A stretch of 49,857 nt of DNA from Marmoricola sp. (GTDB lineage Bacteria; Actinomycetota; Actinomycetes; Propionibacteriales; Nocardioidaceae), in assembly GCA_025964795.1 (NCBI GenBank), contig JAOPYC010000117.1:1-49857 (forward strand), written 5' to 3'. Under the pieces are notes generated by a model. That model ran no database searches, was not told where the DNA came from, and saw only the letters and a program-made list of their open reading frames with translations. How positions within the stretch are numbered: position 1 is the stretch's first letter; each line of letters starts with the position of its first letter. Made by a program: the position numbers and the translations under genes. Below, in pieces: positions 1-9,930 of this stretch.

Positions 1-229
1 GCCGACCCCCTCGCCGTCCGCAGCCCCGTCGCCGACCCCGTCCGCCTCGGCGTCCCCGTCGCCGACCCCGTCGCCGACCCCGGCGCCCACCGCCGGGCCC
101 GCCTCGGACCCGAACCAGGAGCAGGCCGGGCCGGGCAGGCCGGACCCCTGGCTGATGTGGAGCATCCCGGCCGTCATCGCGCTCGGGGCCGTGGGCATCG
201 GCCTTGGCCTGCGCCGACGCCAGGAGTGA
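1..229 (+). CDS. C-terminal end of a cell-surface membrane-anchored protein (partial)
   Basis: The reading frame entering from the left edge (codons from base 2) runs to a TGA at 227-229. It encodes a Pro/Ser/Thr/Ala-rich stalk of about 37 residues, a short polar linker, then one hydrophobic segment (from WLMWSIP to IGLGL) followed by RRRQE. A low-complexity stalk, one transmembrane helix and a basic cytoplasmic tail is the usual C-terminus of an actinobacterial exported, membrane-tethered protein. There is no LPXTG motif in the visible part. The ectodomain lies outside the window, so its function cannot be named. Confidence 0.7.
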   Translation, partial: PTPSPSAAPSPTPSASASPSPTPSPTPAPTAGPASDPNQEQAGPGRPDPWLMWSIPAVIALGAVGIGLGLRRRQE

Positions 230-239
230 CACTGCTCCG

Positions 240-743
240 ATGAGGCTGAGCGTCGTCCAGGGCGACATCACCCGCGAGCAGGTCGACGCCGTCGTCAACG
301 CCGCCGACCGGCGGATGCGCGGGGGCGGCGGAGTCGACGGCGCCATCCACCACGCGGGCGGCCCCGAGATCCTGGCGGACTGCGAGCGGCGCTTCCCCGA
401 CGGCCTGGCCACCGGCCGCGCCGGCTGGACGACCGCCGGGAGGATGCCGGCCCGCTGGGTGATCCACGTGGTCGGCCCGAACTACGGCCGCGGTGAGCGG
501 GACCGCTCCCTGCTCACCTCGTGCTACGCCAGCGCGCTCGCCGTCGCCGACGAGCTGGGCGCCCGCACGGTCGCCTTCCCGCTGGTCTCGGCCGGCGTTT
601 TCGCCTGGCCCAGGGACGACGCGATCGCCGCCGCCGTCGAGACCCTCACCTCGACCCCGACCCGGGTCGAGGAGGCGCGGGTGGTCGCTTACGACGAGGC
701 GTCGTACGAGCTGGTCGCCGCCGCGGTCGGTTTTTCTGGTTGA
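240..743 (+). CDS. Macro-domain protein (ADP-ribose binding / O-acetyl-ADP-ribose deacetylase type)
   Basis: A 167-residue protein that is essentially a single macro domain. It opens with GDITREQVDAVVNAA, then the glycine-rich GGGGVDGAIHHAGG loop, and later the VSAGVFAWP loop. These are the ADP-ribose-contacting segments of MacroD/YmdB-like enzymes, which remove acetyl groups from O-acetyl-ADP-ribose or ADP-ribose from proteins. The ATG at 240 begins directly at the first beta strand; an upstream GTG would add 12 unconserved residues. The ORF follows the preceding gene by 10 nt. The biochemical activity is inferred from the family. Confidence 0.88.
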   Translation: MRLSVVQGDITREQVDAVVNAADRRMRGGGGVDGAIHHAGGPEILADCERRFPDGLATGRAGWTTAGRMPARWVIHVVGPNYGRGERDRSLLTSCYASALAVADELGARTVAFPLVSAGVFAWPRDDAIAAAVETLTSTPTRVEEARVVAYDEASYELVAAAVGFSG

Positions 744-753
744 CCAGAAGAAC
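730..753. terminator. Hairpin between convergent macro gene and serC
   Basis: The arms 730-739 and 744-753 form a 10-bp stem with one G.U pair around a four-base TTGA loop. The loop contains most of the macro gene stop codon. It lies between two convergent genes, 9 bases past the stop codon of serC. There is no U-tract on either strand in the classic position, so termination is inferred from placement and stem quality only. Confidence 0.4.
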
Positions 754-761
754 TCGTCGGC

Positions 762-2393
<1,632 letters not shown>

Positions 2394-2415
<22 letters not shown>

Positions 2416-3203
2416 GCGGTGGGCGCCCGCCAGACCAGCCGGTGGTCGTCGATCCTCCCGCTGGCCTTGTCCTGGGGACGGCTGACCGAGTTGTTGTGTG
2501 CCGGGCTGGCCCGTCGCCCCCAGGCGTCGTCCCCGACCCAGGCCGGGAGCCCGAACGGCAGGTCCGCCTTCGGGATCGGCCGGTAGTCGGACTCCTCGAA
2601 GGTGGTCCCGTAGTTCGGCCCGCTGTTGGAGCCGTCCTCGTCCGGGGTGACGGCCGCGCGCAGGTCCGGGAGCGCCGTACGCCACTCCGCGAGCAGGTTG
2701 GCCTCGGAGTGGTTGGAGGGGTGCGAGACCTCGAAGGTCGGGACGTCGGGCTTGGTGTCCCACAGCTCCAGCGCCCGCTGGGCGTTGCCGCCGAACGCCA
2801 CGATGGCCTCGAGCTCCGGCCCGGCGACCAGGTCGTAGAACCGGTTGCGCCAGGCCAGCTGGTCCGGGTCGGCGAGCACCGGCTCGGCCTTGCTGACGTC
2901 CCCGGGGTGGACGGCCACCGGGAAGGCGTTGACCAGCACGTAGCTGTGCGTCAGCCCCAGCTTGTCGAGGAAGCCCTGCACCCGTTGGCCGGCGTCACCG
3001 ACCAGGGTGCGGCCAACCACCCGCTCGGTGGGGCCGGGGTCGGAGGCGATGCCGAGGAAGCGGGCGTGACCGGTGAGCCGACCGCGGTAGAAGACCGGGC
3101 CCCAGTCCCACCAGAAGAGGTCGCGGAACTCCGGCGCGATGTCCGGCAGCTCCTCGAAGTGGTGGGCCAACGGGGCCGGCGGGCCCTTGTCGAAGCTGGT
3201 CAT
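2394..3203 (-). CDS. Uracil-DNA glycosylase superfamily protein
   Basis: A 269-residue protein with UDG-fold landmarks: LGIASDPGPTERVVGRTLVG (an N-terminal active-site-type motif followed by the QRVQGFLDKLGL helix) and VSHPSNHSE, resembling the HPS(xx) leucine-loop motif of family 4/5-like glycosylases. Substrate specificity cannot be set from this, and activity as a DNA repair enzyme is inferred. The open frame extends upstream to 4079 only because high-GC antisense sequence lacks stops. The ATG at 3203 starts MTSFDKG and leaves a proper divergent gap to the amidohydrolase. Confidence 0.75.
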
Positions 3204-3311
3204 GCGCGATCCCCTCAGTCCGGACCCACCTTCCTCCGCGACCCCGGGGGTTGTCGAGACACGGTCTAGTGCGCCTCTTGCCGTAGCCGGGGGCGGCCGG
3301 TAGGACGGAGT

Positions 3312-4712
3312 ATGGCGAGCAGGAAGAAGGGCCCCGACGACCCGTTCACCCAGGCCTACCTGGAGGGGATGCCCGACTCCCTGCTGGGCACCGCGCCCGA
3401 CTCGCGCCGCCGGCCGAGGACGCTGCCCCGGGAGGCGATCGCGCTCGGCGGGCAGGTGATCACCCCCGAGGGCGCGCGGAAGGGCTGGGTCCGGATCGAG
3501 GGCGGCACCATCGCCGCGATCAGCAGCCGCAAGCCGACCAGCGCCGTCACGATCGAGACCGACGGCGTGATCCTGCCGGGCCTGCTGGACCTGCACGGCC
3601 ACCCCGAGTTCAACGTGTTCGCGCCGTGGGAGCCGCCGAAGAGCTATGTGAACCGCTACTCCTGGCGCGGGAGCAAGCCCTACCACGACCTGGTCCGCGA
3701 CCCGCAGAACGCGCTGATCCCGAAGCTGCCGTCGGGCACCCAGCTGAGGTACGCCGAGATCCGGGCCCTGGTCGGCGGGGTCACCGCCATCCAGGGGGCG
3801 AGCCTGCGCACCCAGGGCTCGCGCGAGTCCATGGTGCGCAACGTCGACGGCCTGGTGTTCGGCGAGCACCGGGCGCGCGCCGCGATCGACCTGCCCTCCA
3901 GCCTCACCTCCCGCGGGGGGCCGGAGATGAAGAAGGTGCTCGACGCCGTCGCGGCGGGGGAGGTGGACGCCTACTACCTGCACCTCGCCGAGGGGAAGCG
4001 GGACAACGAGCGCTCGCAGAAGGAGTTCGACCTGCTGGTGAAGCTCGGCGCGCTGACCCCGGCGACCGTGATCATCCACGGCACGGCGCTCTCACGTGAC
4101 CAGCTGGCCGCCGCCAAGGACGCGGGGGCGCGGCTGGTGTGGTCGCCGCAGTCGAACCTGCGGCTCTACGGCGAGACCACCCGCGCCGCCGACGCCCTCG
4201 ACGTCGGGCTGCCGGTCGCCCTCGGCGCCGACTGGCTGCCGTCGGGCTCGCTCAGCCTGCTCGCGGAGCTGAAGGTGGCCCGGCAGCAGCTCGTCGAGCA
4301 GGGGCACGCGCTCACCGCGAAGCAGCTGGTCACCATGGTCACCTCGGGGGCGGCCGAGGTAGCCGGGCTGGGCGCCAAGCTCGGCCGGCTGGCGGTCGGG
4401 CGCGCGGCCGACCTCGTCGTGATGGCCCGGCAGGACCAGGACGCCTACGAGTCCGTGTGCGCCTCCACGCCCGCTGACGTCGAGCTGGTGATGATCGGCG
4501 GGGACGTGGCCTACGGGCGGCACGACTGGGTGAGCACGCTCGCCGCCGACCCGGCCGACCCGGACCTCGAGCCGGTCCTCGCGTGGGGTCGTCCGATGCT
4601 GCTCGACACCAGCTTCGAGGTGAACCCCAGCGGCGACGCGACCCCGCGACTGGCGCAGCTCCGGCAGGCGCTGACCTCGGTCTACCCGCCGGTGGGGCCC
4701 ATCTGGGCCTAG
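3312..4712 (+). CDS. Amidohydrolase-superfamily metal-dependent hydrolase
   Basis: A 466-residue protein with metal-ligand motifs in order: HGH in GLLDLHGHPEFN (about residue 96), HLAEG (about 224), the IIHGTALS histidine (about 256), and the catalytic Asp in ALGADWLPSGS (about 304). The HxH, HxAE, H, D pattern is that of the deaminase/chlorohydrolase-like branch (ATZ/TRZ, cytosine or guanine deaminase relatives). A late GRLAVGRAADLVVM segment is the typical C-terminal sandwich strand. The substrate is unknown. AGGA at 3302-3305 is a plausible ribosome site. Its stop codon overlaps the stop codon of the convergent LLM gene (CTAG, 4709-4712). Confidence 0.87.
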   Translation: MASRKKGPDDPFTQAYLEGMPDSLLGTAPDSRRRPRTLPREAIALGGQVITPEGARKGWVRIEGGTIAAISSRKPTSAVTIETDGVILPGLLDLHGHPEFNVFAPWEPPKSYVNRYSWRGSKPYHDLVRDPQNALIPKLPSGTQLRYAEIRALVGGVTAIQGASLRTQGSRESMVRNVDGLVFGEHRARAAIDLPSSLTSRGGPEMKKVLDAVAAGEVDAYYLHLAEGKRDNERSQKEFDLLVKLGALTPATVIIHGTALSRDQLAAAKDAGARLVWSPQSNLRLYGETTRAADALDVGLPVALGADWLPSGSLSLLAELKVARQQLVEQGHALTAKQLVTMVTSGAAEVAGLGAKLGRLAVGRAADLVVMARQDQDAYESVCASTPADVELVMIGGDVAYGRHDWVSTLAADPADPDLEPVLAWGRPMLLDTSFEVNPSGDATPRLAQLRQALTSVYPPVGPIWA

Positions 4713-5587
4713 CCCAGTCGGTCGGCGACGGCCTCGAGCACGGACTCCGAGCCGGCGTAGATGCCGCTCTCGCGGGGCCAGTGGCTGATCACGTCGGTGA
4801 AGCCGAGCTCACTGGCCCGGCCCACCGCGTCGTCGTACGCAGAGACGCTCTGCAGGGAGTACGCCGGCCCGCTGTCGAGGTTCACGTAGCGGTCGATCTC
4901 GCTCGGCGGCCGACCTGCCTCGAAGGCGGCGTCGTCCAGCCGTGCCGACAGTGTCCGCAGCGAGTCCCACCACGCCTCGCCCTCACCGACGCCCGTCGTG
5001 GCCCAGCCGGCGCCGTGCTCGACGACGAGGCGCAGCCCCTTGGGGCCGTTCGCCGCGACTACGAACGGGACCCGCGGCTGCTGCGCCGGAGTCCCGACCA
5101 TCCGCGCCTCGACGGCGGTGAACCAGGCGCCGGCGAAGCTGATCCCGCGCTCCGGGGCGGAGTCGTCCTCGTGGCGCAGCAGCACGTCGAGGCCGGAGAG
5201 GAACTCCGCGAACCGCTCGTGCCGCTCGCGCGCGGTGTGCTCCGGCTGACCGAGCACGAACGCGTCGAAGCCCGTGCCGCCCGAGCCGATGCCGAGCAGC
5301 ACCCGCCCGCCCGAGATGTCGTCGAGGGTGGCGACCTCCTTGGCGAACGGCACCGGGTGCCGGAAGTTGGGGGAGGAGACGAACGTGCCCAGCCCGATCC
5401 GCGAGGTAGCGGTCGCCGCCGCCGTCAGGGTGGGGATCGTCGCGTGCCACGGCTGGTCGGCGAGGCTGCGCCAGGACAGGTGGTCATAGGTCCAGGCGTG
5501 GTCGAACCCGAGCTCCTCCGCCCGCTGCCACTTCCCGCGGGCCGTGGCCCACGGCTCCTGCGGGAGGATGACGATTCCGTGGCGCAT
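4709..5587 (-). CDS. LLM-class flavin/F420-dependent oxidoreductase
   Basis: A 292-residue luciferase-like monooxygenase-family TIM barrel. Visible family segments are AEELGFDHAWTYDHLSW, SRIGLGTFVSSPNFRHPVPFAKEVATLDDISGGRVLLGIGSG (split across strands 2-4) and ANGPKGLRLVVEHGAGWATTG. In actinobacteria such proteins commonly use F420, but flavin use cannot be excluded and the substrate is unknown. It starts 4 bases after the stop of the citrate synthase gene on the same strand, so the two are probably co-transcribed. Confidence 0.85.
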   Translation of the reverse strand: MRHGIVILPQEPWATARGKWQRAEELGFDHAWTYDHLSWRSLADQPWHATIPTLTAAATATSRIGLGTFVSSPNFRHPVPFAKEVATLDDISGGRVLLGIGSGGTGFDAFVLGQPEHTARERHERFAEFLSGLDVLLRHEDDSAPERGISFAGAWFTAVEARMVGTPAQQPRVPFVVAANGPKGLRLVVEHGAGWATTGVGEGEAWWDSLRTLSARLDDAAFEAGRPPSEIDRYVNLDSGPAYSLQSVSAYDDAVGRASELGFTDVISHWPRESGIYAGSESVLEAVADRLG

Positions 5588-5591
5588 GCCC

Positions 5592-6722
5592 TCAGGCGAC
5601 CGGCTCCTCGGAGGCGTCGGTGTCGCCCCAGGCGTCGTTCCAGCCCTCGATGTCGCTCGCGGAGCGCTCGCCGGGACCGGTGTAGATGGCCGAGGGGCGG
5701 ATCAGCCGGCCGGTGGTCTTCTGCTCCAGGATGTGCGCCGACCAGCCGCCGGTGCGGGCGCAGGTGAACATCGAGGTGAACATGGGCGCGGGCACCTCGG
5801 CGTAGTCAAGGACGATGGCCGCCCAGAACTCCACGTTGGTCTCCAGGACGCGGTCGGGGCGACGCTCCTTGAGCTCGGCGAGCGCGGCCTTCTCGAGCTC
5901 CTGGGCCACCTCGTAGCGGGGGGCGCCGAGCTCCTTCGCCGTACGTCGCAGCACCCGGGCGCGGGGGTCCTCGGCGCGGTAGACCCGGTGGCCGAAGCCC
6001 ATCAGGCGCTCGCCGTCGTCGAGCAGCTTCTTGACGTACGCCGTGGCGTCGCCGCTCTTCTCGACGTCCTCGATCATGGTGAGGACGCGGGCGGGGGCGC
6101 CACCGTGGAGCGGTCCGCTCATGGCGCCGATGGCACCGGAGAACGCGGCCGCGACGTCGGCGCCGGTGGAGGTGATGACGCGGGCGGTGAACGTCGAGGC
6201 GTTCATGCCGTGCTCGGCCGCGGAGCTCCAGTAGGCGTCGATGGCCTTGACGTGGCTCGGGTCGGCCTCGCCCTTCCAGCGGATCATGAACTTCTCCGCG
6301 AGGGTCTCGCCCCTGTCGACCTCGGCCTGCGGCACGATCGGGAGACCGAGTCCGCGGGCGGACTGGGCGGCGTACGACAGCACCATCACGGCGACGCGGC
6401 TCAGGTCGGTGCGGGCCTGCTCGTCGGAGATGTCGTAGGTCTGCTTCATCCCGAGCATCGGCGCCAGCATCGCGACGGCGGCCTGGACGTCGGCGCGTAC
6501 GTCACCGGTGTGGATCGGCAGGTTCCACGGCTCGGCGGGCGGCAGGCCCGGCTCGTACTTGCCGTCGATCAGCAGGCCCCAGACCTTCTCGAACGGGATG
6601 CGTCCGACGATCTCCTCGATGTCCACCCCGCGGTAGCGCAGGGCGGACCCTTCCTTGTCGGGCTCGGCGATCTGGGTCTCGAAGGCGACGACGCCCTCCA
6701 GGCCGTGGTGGACCTCGGTCAT
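5592..6722 (-). CDS. Citrate synthase, short actinobacterial type (CitA-like)
   Basis: A 376-residue citrate synthase, catalysing acetyl-CoA plus oxaloacetate to citrate. Active-site histidines are visible as H171 (HGMNAS), H207 (LHGGA) and H245 (GFGHRVYR). The position usually held by the catalytic Asp (NVDF in E. coli) reads NVEFW here, so E298 replaces it. Length and sequence suggest the short CitA/'citrate synthase 2' group rather than the 430-residue GltA2; 2-methylcitrate synthase activity is an alternative. The ATG at 6722 is preceded by AAGGAG at a good distance. The long upstream frame to 7454 is antisense to pdxH. Confidence 0.92.
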   Translation of the reverse strand: MTEVHHGLEGVVAFETQIAEPDKEGSALRYRGVDIEEIVGRIPFEKVWGLLIDGKYEPGLPPAEPWNLPIHTGDVRADVQAAVAMLAPMLGMKQTYDISDEQARTDLSRVAVMVLSYAAQSARGLGLPIVPQAEVDRGETLAEKFMIRWKGEADPSHVKAIDAYWSSAAEHGMNASTFTARVITSTGADVAAAFSGAIGAMSGPLHGGAPARVLTMIEDVEKSGDATAYVKKLLDDGERLMGFGHRVYRAEDPRARVLRRTAKELGAPRYEVAQELEKAALAELKERRPDRVLETNVEFWAAIVLDYAEVPAPMFTSMFTCARTGGWSAHILEQKTTGRLIRPSAIYTGPGERSASDIEGWNDAWGDTDASEEPVA

Positions 6723-6842
6723 GTGAGACGACTCCTTCGGCAGGGTCCGGCAGAGTGACGCGGACCAGCACATCATGCCCACTCCCCGCCGCGACGTCAC
6801 GCGCAGTACCCATCTTGGGGGGCCGCGCAGAGGTGTGCCGGT

Positions 6843-6848
6843 TAGGTT
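6843..6848 (+). promoter_or_regulatory. TANNNT -10 box, leaderless pdxH
   Basis: TAGGTT ends 6 nt before the ATG at 6855, and no Shine-Dalgarno is present. This matches the actinobacterial leaderless arrangement. The -35 region is not recognisable. Confidence 0.5.
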
Positions 6849-6854
6849 CGCTGC

Positions 6855-7514
6855 ATGAGCGAGAAGCAGCCGCACACGGACCTGGCCGCCCTGCGACGCG
6901 AGTACGGCGACCGCGGCCTCGACCAGCCCGACCTCGCCCCGGACCCGGTCGCGATGTTCCAGGGCTGGCTCGACGACACCGTCGAGTCCGGCCTGCACGA
7001 GCCGAACGCGATGGTGGTGAGCACGGTCTCCGCCGACGACCGGCCCTCGGCGCGGATGGTGCTGCTCAAGGGCCTCGACGAGCGCGGGTTCGTCTTCTAC
7101 ACCAACTACGACTCGCGCAAGGGTCGCGAGATCGCCGCCAACCCCTTCGTCGCCCTGCTGTTCCCCTGGCACGACCTGCAGCGCCAGGTGCGCGTGCAGG
7201 GGACGGCCGAGAAGGTCTCCGTGGAGGAGAGCGAGGCCTACTTCGCCGCCCGCCCGCGCGGCTCCCAGCTCGGCGCCTGGGCCTCCCCGCAGTCGCGGGA
7301 GGTCGCGTCCCGGGCGGAGCTCGACGAGCTCTACGGGCAGGTCGAGCAGCGCTTCCCCGACGAGACCCCCGTCCCCCTCCCGCCCACCTGGGGCGGCTAC
7401 CGCGTCGTCCCCGAGGAGGTCGAGTTCTGGCAGGGCCGCAAGGGCCGCCTCCACGACCGCCTCCTCTACCGCCGCACGCGGGACGGGTGGACCACCACCC
7501 GCCTCGCCCCCTGA
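6855..7514 (+). CDS. pdxH: Pyridoxamine/pyridoxine 5'-phosphate oxidase
   Basis: A 219-residue FMN enzyme that oxidises pyridoxamine or pyridoxine 5'-phosphate to pyridoxal 5'-phosphate, the last step of PLP salvage. Diagnostic segments are PSARMVLLKG, GFVFYTNYDSRKGRE (FMN/substrate contacts), the GSQLGAWASPQS loop, and the C-terminal WGGYRVVPEEVEFWQGRKGR signature with RLHDR. Its length is that of typical PdxH. It is divergent from citrate synthase and appears to be leaderless. Confidence 0.95.
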   Translation: MSEKQPHTDLAALRREYGDRGLDQPDLAPDPVAMFQGWLDDTVESGLHEPNAMVVSTVSADDRPSARMVLLKGLDERGFVFYTNYDSRKGREIAANPFVALLFPWHDLQRQVRVQGTAEKVSVEESEAYFAARPRGSQLGAWASPQSREVASRAELDELYGQVEQRFPDETPVPLPPTWGGYRVVPEEVEFWQGRKGRLHDRLLYRRTRDGWTTTRLAP

Positions 7515-7533
7515 GGGTCGCCGTGCAAAGCAG

Positions 7534-7562
7534 TTGTGAGTGAGTGCTCACTCACTTATGCT
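7534..7562 (+). promoter_or_regulatory. TetR-type operator embedded in its own promoter
   Basis: GTGAGTGAG-TG-CTCACTCAC (7536-7555) is a perfect 9-bp inverted repeat with a 2-bp centre. It sits between a -35-like TTGTGA (7534-7539) and a -10 TATGCT (7557-7562), which are 17 bp apart. The GTG start at 7569 is 6 nt after the -10, so the transcript is probably leaderless. A repressor bound here would cover the spacer and block RNA polymerase, which fits autorepression by the adjacent TetR protein. Confidence 0.75.
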
Positions 7563-7568
7563 GGGCCG

Positions 7569-8192
7569 GTGACCCCGAGAGCCTCTGCCATGTCGCCCGA
7601 CGACCGCCGCAAGGCGATCGTCTCCGCGCTGGTGCCGCTGATCGCCGAGCGTGGGGGAGACGTGAGCACGCGGGAGATCGCGCAGGCGGCGGGGATCGCG
7701 GAGGGGACGATCTTCCGGGTGTTCCCCGACAAGCGGAGCCTGATGCTGGCCGCGGCCGAGGAGGCCATCAACCCGGCGGACGGGCGAGCGAGCTTCGAGG
7801 CGGCCATCGACGGGCTGTCGTCGCTGGGGGAGAAGGTCGTGGTGGCCGCGGAGCGCGTGCAGGAGCGGATGCACCTGACCATGTCGGTGATGATGGCGAC
7901 GCGCAGCCACCTGATGGCCGAGCACGCCGAGCACGGCCACCCGGGAACCCCGCCGGGGAAGCCGGGTCCGCCGGCGTTCGTGGTCCGCGCCCAGTCCGAG
8001 CTCAACGAGCGGCTGACGCTGATGTTCGAGGCCCACCGCGCCGAGCTGGCCGTGCCGCCCGCGGTCGCGGCCGCCGCGTTGCGCAGCCTGATCTTCGGCG
8101 CGGGCCGGTTCGAGCTGGGGCTCGGGCCGAGCCTGACGCCCACCCAGATCGCCGACCTCGTCCTCAACGGCGTCGTGAAGAGGGAGAGCTGA
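7569..8192 (+). CDS. TetR/AcrR-family transcriptional regulator
   Basis: A 207-residue regulator with the N-terminal TetR helix-turn-helix: RGGDVSTREIAQAAGIAEGTIFRVFPDKRSLMLAAAEEA (about residues 33-70). The C-terminal ligand-binding half is unassigned. GTG 7569 is chosen because the -10 box lies 6 nt upstream; the open frame further upstream runs into the palindromic operator. It ends one base before the first ABC half-transporter gene, so it probably controls a drug or lipid exporter operon and itself. The ligand is unknown. Confidence 0.9.
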   Translation: MTPRASAMSPDDRRKAIVSALVPLIAERGGDVSTREIAQAAGIAEGTIFRVFPDKRSLMLAAAEEAINPADGRASFEAAIDGLSSLGEKVVVAAERVQERMHLTMSVMMATRSHLMAEHAEHGHPGTPPGKPGPPAFVVRAQSELNERLTLMFEAHRAELAVPPAVAAAALRSLIFGAGRFELGLGPSLTPTQIADLVLNGVVKRES

Positions 8193-8193
8193 C

Positions 8194-9930
8194 ATGTTGG
8201 TCCGACTGATCCGGGAGTACGTCGAGCCCTACCGGTCCTGGCTCACCGCCGTGGTGCTGCTGCAGCTGGTCGGCGTCGTGGCGATGCTCTACCTGCCCAG
8301 CCTCAACGCCGACATCATCGACCGCGGCGTGGCCGTCGGCGACACCGGCTACATCATCCGCACCGGTGCCGTGATGCTCGGCGTCACGCTTGTCCAGGTG
8401 GTCAGCACGGTCAGTGCGGTCTGGTTCGGCGCGCGGACGTCGATGAGCATGGGCCGTGACCTGCGGGCCGCGCTGTTCCACCGGGTCGGCACCTTCTCGG
8501 CCCGCGAGGTCCAGGAGTTCGGCGCGCCGTCGCTGATCACCCGCAGCACCAACGACGTCACCCAGGTCCAGATGCTGGTGCTGATGGCCTGCACGATCGC
8601 GGTCTCCGCGCCGATCATGATGGTCGGTGGCGTGCTGATGGCGCTGCGCGAGGACTTCGGGCTGGGCTGGATCCTGGCTGTCGTCGTGCCCGCCCTGTTC
8701 CTCAGCGTCGGCCTCGTGGTCAGCCGGATGGTGCCGAACTTCCGCAAGATGCAGGCCCGGATCGACGAGGTCAACCGGGTCCTGCGCGAGCAGATTACCG
8801 GCATCCGGGTGATCCGCGCGTTCGTCCGCGAGCCCCACGAGGCGGCCCGCTTCGGCCGGGCCAACGACGACCTCACCGACGTCGCCGTCCGCGCGGGACG
8901 CTGGCTGGCCACCATGTTCCCGCTGGTGATGCTGGTGGTGAACGTCTCCAGCGTGGCCGTCATCTGGTTCGGCGCGCACCGGGTCGACAACGGGCAGATG
9001 CAGATCGGGGCGCTGACCGCGTTCCTCTCCTACCTGATGCAGATCCTGATGTCGGTGATGATGGCGACCTTCATGCTGATGATGGTGCCGCGGGCCTCGG
9101 TCTGCGGTGACCGGATCACCGAGGTGCTGGACACGCACACCTCCGTGCCGCGGCCCGAGGAGGCCGAGCTCCCCGACTCCGCCCGGCACGGCTGGCTGGA
9201 CCTGGAGGACGTGACCTTCTCCTACCCCGGGGCCGAGTCTCCGGTGCTCTCCGGGGTCTCCCTGTCCGCACGGCCCGGGCAGACGATCGCGGTCATCGGC
9301 TCGACCGGGGCCGGGAAGTCGACGCTGGTCAACATCATCCCGAGGCTCTTCGACGCGACCTCCGGCGTGGTGCGCGTCGGCGGTTCCGACGTACGCCGGA
9401 TCCAGCCGGAGGCCCTCTGGGCGCAGATCGGGCTGGTGCCGCAGAAGGCCTACCTGTTCTCGGGCACCATCCGCAGCAACCTGCTCAACGGGAAGCCGGA
9501 CGCCACCGAGGCCGAGCTCTGGGCGGCGCTGGAGATCGCGCAGGCGAGCGACTTCGTGGCGACGCTGGCCGAGGGGCTCGACGCCCCGGTGGTGCAGGGC
9601 GGCACCAACTTCTCCGGGGGCCAGCGGCAGCGACTCGCCATCGCGAGGGCCCTGGTGCGCAAGCCGGGGATCTACCTCTTCGACGACTCGTTCTCCGCGC
9701 TCGACCTCGCCACCGACGCCCGGCTGCGCGCGTCCCTGCGTCCGACCACGCGGGACGCCACGACGCTGATCGTCGCGCAACGGGTGACCACGATCATCGA
9801 CGCCGACGTGATCATCGTGCTCGAGGACGGCCGCGTCGTCGGCCGCGGCACCCACCACGAGCTTCTCGAGGGCTGCACCACCTACCAGGAGATCGTGACC
9901 TCGCAGATGACGGCGGAGGAGGCGGCATGA
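8194..9930 (+). CDS. ABC exporter half-transporter, subunit with degenerate nucleotide site
   Basis: A 578-residue fused exporter: six-helix transmembrane domain (about residues 1-310) followed by an ATPase domain with Walker A GSTGAGKST (about 369), signature FSGGQRQRLAIARAL and Walker B IYLFDDSFSALD. The residue after the Walker B Asp is Asp instead of the catalytic Glu, and the H-loop reads VAQRVTTI, with Gln instead of His. In heterodimeric exporters such as TM287/288, exactly this subunit type forms the non-hydrolysing site. The partner is the next gene, which overlaps it by ATGA. The substrate is unknown. Confidence 0.92.
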   Translation: MLVRLIREYVEPYRSWLTAVVLLQLVGVVAMLYLPSLNADIIDRGVAVGDTGYIIRTGAVMLGVTLVQVVSTVSAVWFGARTSMSMGRDLRAALFHRVGTFSAREVQEFGAPSLITRSTNDVTQVQMLVLMACTIAVSAPIMMVGGVLMALREDFGLGWILAVVVPALFLSVGLVVSRMVPNFRKMQARIDEVNRVLREQITGIRVIRAFVREPHEAARFGRANDDLTDVAVRAGRWLATMFPLVMLVVNVSSVAVIWFGAHRVDNGQMQIGALTAFLSYLMQILMSVMMATFMLMMVPRASVCGDRITEVLDTHTSVPRPEEAELPDSARHGWLDLEDVTFSYPGAESPVLSGVSLSARPGQTIAVIGSTGAGKSTLVNIIPRLFDATSGVVRVGGSDVRRIQPEALWAQIGLVPQKAYLFSGTIRSNLLNGKPDATEAELWAALEIAQASDFVATLAEGLDAPVVQGGTNFSGGQRQRLAIARALVRKPGIYLFDDSFSALDLATDARLRASLRPTTRDATTLIVAQRVTTIIDADVIIVLEDGRVVGRGTHHELLEGCTTYQEIVTSQMTAEEAA

